64,000 nt of DNA from Streptomyces sp. KL109B (GTDB lineage Bacteria; Actinomycetota; Actinomycetes; Streptomycetales; Streptomycetaceae), in contig NZ_JASERL010000012.1 of NCBI RefSeq assembly GCF_030766935.1, positions 1 to 64,000 on the forward strand. The letters run 5' to 3'. The stretch's first letter is position 1; each line of letters opens with the position of its first letter. The notes beneath the pieces were generated by a model. The model made no database searches and was not told the DNA's origin. It worked only from the letters and a program-made list of their open reading frames with translations. This document shows, one piece after another, positions 59,034 to 64,000 of this stretch. The translations under genes were made by a program, and so were the position numbers.

Positions 59034-60203
59034 TCACGCCCTCGTCGGGGTCCGCTCCGCCTCGCGCGCGCCGGTGAAGAAGTCAACGAGCCCGTACGGC
59101 GCACGGTCACCGAGGCAGAGGTCCAAGATGTCACGCGCGTCCTCGTAGAACCCGGAGGTGCGGGCGAACATCGCCGTCTCGTACGCGGTGAGCGCGGCCT
59201 CGATGTCGCCCGGGTGCGCGGCGATGAGCCTGCCGAGTTCGGCGCCGTCGAACATGGCCAGGTTGGCGCCGTCGCCGGACGGCGGCATCAGGTGCGCGGC
59301 GTCGCCCAGCAGCGTCACTCCCGGCACCCGGTCCCAGCGGTGCCCGTCGGGCAGCGTGTGGACCGGGCGCGCGACCGGGGCGGACCCGCCGTCCGTGATC
59401 AGCGCCGTCAGCTCGGGCGCCCACCCGTCGAACTCGGCCACGACACGGGCCTTCGCCGCGTCCGCGTCCGCGAAGTCGATGGCGGCGAACCAGTCGGCGG
59501 GGCGGGTCAGTTGGACGTACGTGTGGATGATCCCGCCGGCCTCGCGGTGCGCGTTGATGCCCTTGCCGGGGGACGGGGCGAGCATGGCGCCGGAGCCGAC
59601 CGCCTCGGCGGTCGCCGCGTGCCGCTCGTCGACGTCGTGCAGGTAGGTCTCGACGAACGTGGTGCCGGTGTACGCGGGTGTGGCGTCGGAGACGAGCGGG
59701 CGCACCTTCGACCAGGCGCCGTCGGCGCCGACGAGCAGGCCCGTGGTCACGGTCGAACCGTCGGCGAAGGCCAGCTCGTGGCGGCCCTCGCCGAGCGTAC
59801 GGACGCCGGTGATCTTGTGTCCCCACTGGACGGTGCCCTCGGGCAGCGAGTCGAGCAGGATCCGGCGCAGGTCGCCGCGGAGCACCTCGGGGCGCTTCTC
59901 GTCGCCGTCGTCGGGCTCGTCGAGCAGCACCTCGCCGTGCTGGTCGAGTACGCGCAGCGCCTCGGCGCCCTCGTGGATGATCGCGCGGAATTCCTCGGTG
60001 AGACCCGCCGCCGCGAGCGCGGCCTGCCCGTCGGCCTCGTGTATGTCGAGCTGGCCGCCCTGGGTGCGGGAGTCCGGCGAGGGGTCGGCTTCGTAGACGG
60101 TCGCGGGAATGCCGTGGACGTGCAGGACGCGGGCGAGGACGAGCCCGCCGAGGCCCGCGCCGACGATGGTGATGGGGGTGGTGGTCTTCGTGGTGGTCTT
60201 CAT
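59034..60203 (-). CDS. TetX-like FAD-dependent monooxygenase
   Basis: A 389-residue class A flavoprotein resembling TetX over its full length. It has GAGLGGLVLARVL (14-26), GGQLDIHEADGQAAL (about 49-63), RGDLRRILLDSL, and GDAAHLMPPSGDGANLAM (about 299-316). TetX itself inactivates tetracyclines; many actinobacterial homologues hydroxylate other phenols, so no resistance claim is made. ATG 60203. It is divergent from a TetR gene across two palindromes and should be induced by that regulator's ligand. Confidence 0.88.
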   Translation of the reverse strand: MKTTTKTTTPITIVGAGLGGLVLARVLHVHGIPATVYEADPSPDSRTQGGQLDIHEADGQAALAAAGLTEEFRAIIHEGAEALRVLDQHGEVLLDEPDDGDEKRPEVLRGDLRRILLDSLPEGTVQWGHKITGVRTLGEGRHELAFADGSTVTTGLLVGADGAWSKVRPLVSDATPAYTGTTFVETYLHDVDERHAATAEAVGSGAMLAPSPGKGINAHREAGGIIHTYVQLTRPADWFAAIDFADADAAKARVVAEFDGWAPELTALITDGGSAPVARPVHTLPDGHRWDRVPGVTLLGDAAHLMPPSGDGANLAMFDGAELGRLIAAHPGDIEAALTAYETAMFARTSGFYEDARDILDLCLGDRAPYGLVDFFTGAREAERTPTRA

Positions 60204-60240
60204 GGTCTTGCTCCTTTACCAGTGCTACTGTCAGTGCTGC

Positions 60241-60279
60241 TGGAACGTTGTTCCAGAACCAGTTTGGAACAACGTTCCA
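60241..60279. promoter_or_regulatory. Two mirrored 15-bp operators
   Basis: TGGAACGTTGTTCCA (60241-60255) and TGGAACAACGTTCCA (60265-60279) each have 6-bp TGGAAC/GTTCCA arms and are exact reverse complements of one another. They lie 24 bp apart from centre to centre between the divergent TetX-like and TetR genes, as expected for cooperative TetR binding. Confidence 0.8.
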
Positions 60280-60299
60280 GTCATGTCAAAATGGGACCC

Positions 60300-60986
60300 A
60301 TGGCGACCAGGGCACAGCGCACCGAGCGGCGCGGCGACGCGCTCTCCAAGGGGCGGATCGTCGAGGCGGCGATCGGGATCCTCGACACCGAAGGCGAGAA
60401 GGGGCTGACCTTCCGCGCGCTCGCGGCGCGCCTCGCGACCGGCGCCGGAGCGATCTACTGGCACGTCGCGAACAAGGACGAGCTGCTCGCGACGGCCGCC
60501 GACGGTGTCATCACGCAGGTCGTGACGGACGTGGCCCGGGGAGCCGAGCCGCGCGAGGGGATCCGGCTGCTCGCGCTCGGCGTCTTCGACGCGATCGACG
60601 CGCACCCCTGGGTGGGCACGCAGCTCTCCCGCGAGCCGTGGGGTTCCGCGCTGCTGCAGATCTTCGAAGGGCTCGGCGGTCGGCTGCGGGAGCTGGGCGT
60701 TCCCACGGCCGAGCAGTTCAACTCCGCCTCCGCGCTGCTGAATTACGTACTGGGGGCCGCCGCGCAGAACTCCGCGAACGCCCGCCTCGTGCTCCCGGGC
60801 GCGAGCGACCGCTCGGCGTTCCTCGGCGGGATCGGCGCGCGGTGGGCGGAACTCGACGCCGCGCGCTATCCGTTCCTGCGTCAGGTGGCGGCGGAGTTGT
60901 CCGAGCACGACGACCGCGCGCAGTTCCTCGCCGGGATCGACCTGATTCTGGCGGGCATCGACACGGCGAGGAGGGCGCATGGCTGA
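60300..60986 (+). CDS. TetR-family regulator of the TetX-like gene
   Basis: A 228-residue TetR regulator. The helix-turn-helix is RIVEAAIGILDTEGEKGLTFRALAARLATGAGAIYWHVANKDELLATAADGVI (about 19-71), with the GAIYWHV recognition helix of the TetR/AcrR group. The C-terminal ligand domain resembles TetR_C types. ATG 60300 is used; the ribosome site is poor. It overlaps the MarR gene start by 8 bases. Confidence 0.87.
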   Translation: MATRAQRTERRGDALSKGRIVEAAIGILDTEGEKGLTFRALAARLATGAGAIYWHVANKDELLATAADGVITQVVTDVARGAEPREGIRLLALGVFDAIDAHPWVGTQLSREPWGSALLQIFEGLGGRLRELGVPTAEQFNSASALLNYVLGAAAQNSANARLVLPGASDRSAFLGGIGARWAELDAARYPFLRQVAAELSEHDDRAQFLAGIDLILAGIDTARRAHG

Positions 60987-61563
60987 GCGCGGGAACGGGG
61001 GCCCGACCGAAGGCGAGGGCGGGGACGAGGACGGGGACGAGTACGGGTACGGGGATGCCGACGTCGACGCGGTGACTCGCGCGGTGCTCACCGCGTCGCG
61101 ACTCCTCGTCGCGGTCTCGGCCCGGTCGCTCGCCGAGGTGGAGGACCGGGTGACGCTGGCTCAGTTCCGCATGCTGGTGGTGCTGTCGACGCGCGGCGCC
61201 ACCAAACTCGTCACGCTCGCCGAGCAGTTGGGCGTGGCGCCGTCGACGGCGATGCGGATGGTGGACCGGCTCATCGCGGCGGGCCTCGCCGACCGCCGCG
61301 CCAACCCCGCCAACCGCCGGGAGACGCTCCTGCAGTTGACCGACGAGGGCCGCCGCACCGTGGAGAACGTGACGGCGCGGCGCCGCCAGGACATCGCGGG
61401 GATCGTGCGGCGTCTCGCCCCGGAGCAGCGGGCCTCGCTGATCGGCGCGCTGGACGCGTTCAACGAGGCGGGCGGCGAGCCCTCGGCGCCCGGCACCCCC
61501 GACCCGACCCTGCATCCACTGGGCTGGGCCGACCTGCCGACGGGGTCCGTGGGCCCCAACTAG
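60979..61563 (+). CDS. MarR-family regulator
   Basis: A 194-residue MarR protein with an acidic, glycine-rich N-terminal extension of about 28 residues. The winged helix is VTLAQFRMLVVLSTRGATKLVTLAEQLGVAPSTAMRMVDRLIAAGLADRR (about 58-107). It overlaps the TetR gene by 8 bases and ends convergently over the ClC gene stop. Candidate operators of MarR type lie at the ClC promoter (63400-63437). Confidence 0.86.
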   Translation: MAERGNGGPTEGEGGDEDGDEYGYGDADVDAVTRAVLTASRLLVAVSARSLAEVEDRVTLAQFRMLVVLSTRGATKLVTLAEQLGVAPSTAMRMVDRLIAAGLADRRANPANRRETLLQLTDEGRRTVENVTARRRQDIAGIVRRLAPEQRASLIGALDAFNEAGGEPSAPGTPDPTLHPLGWADLPTGSVGPN

Positions 61564-63380
61564 GCGGGCTGTGCCTGTGCGGGCGGTGGAAGCGGTGCCG
61601 GGTCCCCGGCCGCGTCCGGCTCCGGATGGTGCAGGGCCCGCAGCGCCCCTTGGTGGCTGAGCCACCCCACCGGCCCGTCCGCCCCCGCGGCCAGCACCGG
61701 AAGACCCGTCCCTGGCGCCGCGAGCAGGGTGTGCAGCGCCGTCGCGAGCGGCTGGTCCGTGGTCACGCTTGGCGTGTGCAGGGTGAGTTCGCCCACGGTG
61801 GCGGGCGCGCCGTCCGGCTGCTCCGCCAGCGCCTCGGCCACGGCCTGCGCCGTCACTACGCCGAGGTGGGCGCCGTTCCCGTCGCGCACCGGCAGGGCGC
61901 CGTGGCCCGAGCGGCTCAACTGGTCGGCGGCGTCGGCGAGTTCAAGGGGTGCGGGCAGCGGAGTGGGGAGCGGTTCCAGGACGTCGGCGACCAGTTGACC
62001 GCCCAGCGGAGCGTCCGGCGCGGGGCCGTCCAGGTCGATGCCGCGGCGGCGCAGCTTGAGCGTGTAGATGGTGTCCCGCGTGAGGAGCCGGCTGATGGCG
62101 GTGGCCAGCACGATCGCCAGCATCAGCGGCAGGATGATCGAGTACTCGCCGGTCAGCTCGAAGAGGATCACCACGGCGGTGATCGGGGCCCGGGACGAGC
62201 CCGCGAAGACGGCGCCCATGCCGATGAGCGCGTACGCGCCGACGGGCCCCGCCGTACCGGGCAGCAGGCCGTGCGCGACGGCGCCGAACGCGGCGCCCAG
62301 CATCGCCCCGATGAACAGGCTCGGCGCGAACACCCCGCCGGAGCCGCCGATCCCGATGGTCAGGCTCGTCGCGATCATCTTGCCGACGAGCAGGAGCAGC
62401 AGGAACCCGATGGCGTACCCGCCCTCCGTCGCCTTCTCCAGGACCGGGTACCCGACCCCGTACATCTCGGGAAGCGCCAGCAGGACGAGTCCGAGCGCCA
62501 GGCCACCGACCGCCGGGCGCAGCCACTCGGGGCCGCGCCACAGCCAGTCGCAGGCGTCCTCGATCGCGTACAGGACGCGGGAGAAGCCGACGCCGACCGC
62601 GCCCGCGACGACCCCGAGGACCGCGAACAGGGCGTACTGGCCCAGGTGTTGGACCGGGAAGTCGGGCAGGTTGAGGAACGCCACGTCGCCGAACGCGGCC
62701 CGGCCGATCACGCTCGCGGTGACGCTGGCCAGGACCGTCGCGCCGAACGCCTCGACGGTGAAGGCCCGCAGGATGAGCTCCATCGCGAAGAACACGCCCG
62801 CGAGCGGCGCGTTGAAGGTCGCCGCGATGCCGCCCGCAGCGCCGCACGCCACGAGCAGCTTCAGCCGCTCCTCGGTCAGGCCGGTGATCCGGCCGAGCGT
62901 CGAACCGAGCGCCGAACCGATCTGCACGATCGGCCCCTCCCGGCCCACCGAACCGCCCGAGCCGATGGTCAGCGCCGACGCCAGCGTCTTCACCACGGCG
63001 ACCTTCGGGCTGATCCGGCCGCCGCGCTTGGCGACCGCGAGCATCACCTCCGGGACCCCGTGCCCGCGCGCCTCCTTGGCGAACCGGTTGACCAGCGGGC
63101 CGTACAGGAGACCGCCGACCACGGGAGCCACGACGACGAAGAAGGGGCCGAGCCAGGGCACGTGCGGATTGGCGCTGCCGGGGGCCGCCGCGTAGTCGGT
63201 GTGTCCCGACAGCAGCCGCGTGAACGTCTGGATGCACCAGCGGAAGACGATCGAGCCGAGGCCCGCCCCCGCGCCGACGAGCACCGCGAGCATCATCGTC
63301 GAACCCCGGCCGCCCAGCATCGGGCGCCTTGCGCCCAGCGTCGGGCGCGGCGCCCGCAGGGCGCCTCCTGTGCCGCTCAC
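61560..63380 (-). CDS. ClC-family chloride channel/antiporter with CBS domains
   Basis: A 606-residue ClC protein. The selectivity motifs are present: GSGGSVGREGP (about 140-150), with the gating glutamate E148, and GIGGSGGVFAPSLFIGA near residue 355. A tyrosine filter is likely in the last transmembrane helices. Two CBS domains follow from about residue 455 (ADVLEPL, VGELTLHTPSVTTDQPLATALHTLL). The GTG at 63380 follows AGGGA. It probably exchanges Cl- for H+, or another halide, across the membrane. Confidence 0.92.
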   Translation of the reverse strand: MSGTGGALRAPRPTLGARRPMLGGRGSTMMLAVLVGAGAGLGSIVFRWCIQTFTRLLSGHTDYAAAPGSANPHVPWLGPFFVVVAPVVGGLLYGPLVNRFAKEARGHGVPEVMLAVAKRGGRISPKVAVVKTLASALTIGSGGSVGREGPIVQIGSALGSTLGRITGLTEERLKLLVACGAAGGIAATFNAPLAGVFFAMELILRAFTVEAFGATVLASVTASVIGRAAFGDVAFLNLPDFPVQHLGQYALFAVLGVVAGAVGVGFSRVLYAIEDACDWLWRGPEWLRPAVGGLALGLVLLALPEMYGVGYPVLEKATEGGYAIGFLLLLLVGKMIATSLTIGIGGSGGVFAPSLFIGAMLGAAFGAVAHGLLPGTAGPVGAYALIGMGAVFAGSSRAPITAVVILFELTGEYSIILPLMLAIVLATAISRLLTRDTIYTLKLRRRGIDLDGPAPDAPLGGQLVADVLEPLPTPLPAPLELADAADQLSRSGHGALPVRDGNGAHLGVVTAQAVAEALAEQPDGAPATVGELTLHTPSVTTDQPLATALHTLLAAPGTGLPVLAAGADGPVGWLSHQGALRALHHPEPDAAGDPAPLPPPAQAQPA

Positions 63381-63399
63381 TCTTTTCCCTACCTTACTT

Positions 63400-63437
63400 T
63401 TGCACCGTGCAAGACTCTGACCTTTGCATTATGCAAA
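63400..63437. promoter_or_regulatory. Paired palindromes at the ClC promoter
   Basis: TTGCACCGTGCAA (63400-63412) and TTTGCATTATGCAAA (63423-63437) share TTGCA-N3-TGCAA and are 24 bp apart from centre to centre. A minus-strand TAAGGT (63391-63396) is a possible -10 box. The adjacent MarR protein is a reasonable binder. Confidence 0.6.
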
Positions 63438-63541
63438 ACGTGTCAAGGGGGCGAGCGGGAGGGGGCATGCGTCGGGCGGGAGGGGTCTTACGGAGTCGTG
63501 ACGCATCGGCCCGGTGGCGTGGTGCGCGGGGCCGGGGACCC

Positions 63542-63547
63542 TAGCGT
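63542..63547 (+). promoter_or_regulatory. -10 box of the leaderless epimerase transcript
   Basis: TAGCGT ends 6 nt before the ATG at 63554, so transcription should start at or next to the start codon. No -35 match is clear. Confidence 0.5.
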
Positions 63548-63553
63548 GGCGGC

Positions 63554-64000
63554 ATGCGAGTTCTGGTTACCGGCGGTGCCGGGTTCATCGGGTCCCATGT
63601 CGTCGAGGCGCTGGCCGCGCGCGGGCATGAACCCGTGGTGTTCGACGCGCGGGAAGACCCCGGCGCCGACGTGCGGGATCCGGAGGCGGTCGCCCGCGCG
63701 CTGGCGGGCGTGGACGCCGTGTGTCATCAGGCGGCGATGGTCGGGCTCGGCGACGGGGTCGCGGACGCGGCCGAGTACGTCTCCCGCAACGACCTCGGGA
63801 CGGCCGTGCTGCTCGCCGCGATGGCCGACGCCGGAGTGCGGCGGCTCGTGCTCGCCGGGTCGATGGTCGTCTACGGCGAGGGGCGCTACGCCTGTCCCCG
63901 GCACGGCGACGTACGGCCGGGGCCGCGCGCCGTCGCCGATCTGGACGCGGGCCGCTTCGAGCCCACGTGCCCGCGCTGCGCCGCCGAGTTGGAGCCGGGG
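63554..64000 (+). CDS. NAD-dependent epimerase/dehydratase, 5' part only
   Basis: The first 149 codons of a short-chain epimerase/dehydratase run off the window end without a stop. The Rossmann motif TGGAGFIGSH lies at residues 6-15, and the catalytic serine region is VLAGSMVVYGEG (about 97-108; S and Y of the S-Y-K triad). A cysteine cluster (CPRHG and CPRC) within the last 40 codons looks like an inserted zinc knuckle, as in some actinobacterial nucleotide-sugar 4-epimerases. The ATG at 63554 lies 6 nt after a TAGCGT -10 box. Substrate: probably a nucleotide sugar. Confidence 0.85.
   Translation, partial: MRVLVTGGAGFIGSHVVEALAARGHEPVVFDAREDPGADVRDPEAVARALAGVDAVCHQAAMVGLGDGVADAAEYVSRNDLGTAVLLAAMADAGVRRLVLAGSMVVYGEGRYACPRHGDVRPGPRAVADLDAGRFEPTCPRCAAELEPG

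Noticed and set aside
59034..60203. TetX-like gene as a tetracycline resistance gene
   Set aside because: Similarity is to the family as a whole; substrate cannot be told, and phenol-hydroxylating relatives are common.

Overview
High-GC DNA with strong third-position GC bias, many GTG/TTG starts, several apparently leaderless promoters (TAnnnT box 6-10 nt before the start codon), Tat-exported enzymes, a DasR-like operator and a quercetinase very like the Streptomyces QueD protein. All of this points to a chromosomal segment of a Streptomyces or close relative. No rRNA, tRNA, CRISPR array, insertion sequence or origin was seen.

Layout. (1) 1-22,020: an aromatic-acid catabolic island with two paralogous amidohydrolases, an aromatic-acid MFS importer, two dihydroxybenzoate-decarboxylase-like enzymes (one with a Tat signal), two class A flavin hydroxylases, a two-component flavin monooxygenase with its reductase, a VOC ring-cleavage dioxygenase, an FAH-family hydrolase, an aldehyde dehydrogenase, an alpha/beta hydrolase, an orphan E1-like ThDP enzyme, a HIT protein, and IclR, GntR and Lrp regulators. 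Four promoters share one promoter-operator module (-35 TTGCTG, core TGTTATCACA, -10 TACGNT), with a weaker fifth site. (2) 22,040-34,000: mixed genes, including a ProP-like transporter, a small AA10 LPMO under a DasR-type box, an EF-hand protein, DinB, a DHA2 exporter, AIM24, GNAT, a rRNA methyltransferase, a TPR protein, an acyltransferase-SGNH fusion and a PucR regulator. (3) 34,100-46,600: a secreted lipase, a giant Tat-exported propeller-amidohydrolase, an OpuC-type ABC operon headed by a CocE-type hydrolase, an N-formylglutamate-amidohydrolase-like protein, an FMN alpha-hydroxyacid oxidase, and the quercetinase queD with its MarR regulator. (4) 47,170-54,520: a compact tannin/gallate locus: GntR regulator, galB-like hydratase, galC-like aldolase, galD-like tautomerase, a two-domain VOC extradiol dioxygenase, an AAHS importer and, convergent, a Tat-type secreted tannase. 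(5) 54,800-64,000: regulator/target pairs (TetR-methyltransferase, TetR-TetX-like flavoprotein), a TPR protein, a DDN-like oxidoreductase, a MarR, a ClC channel and a truncated epimerase at the right edge.

How it fits together. The clearest system is region 4. The tannase would release gallate outside the cell, the MFS protein would import it, the VOC dioxygenase would open the ring to 4-oxalomesaconate, and GalD, GalB and GalC would carry it to pyruvate and oxaloacetate. Known gallate dioxygenases (GalA, DesB) belong to the unrelated LigB superfamily, so a VOC enzyme here looks like a non-orthologous replacement. The regulator promoter and the tannase promoter carry near-identical ATTGT-N2-ACAAT operators over their -35 boxes. 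With queD and the resorcylate-type decarboxylases, much of the window appears devoted to plant and fungal phenolics.
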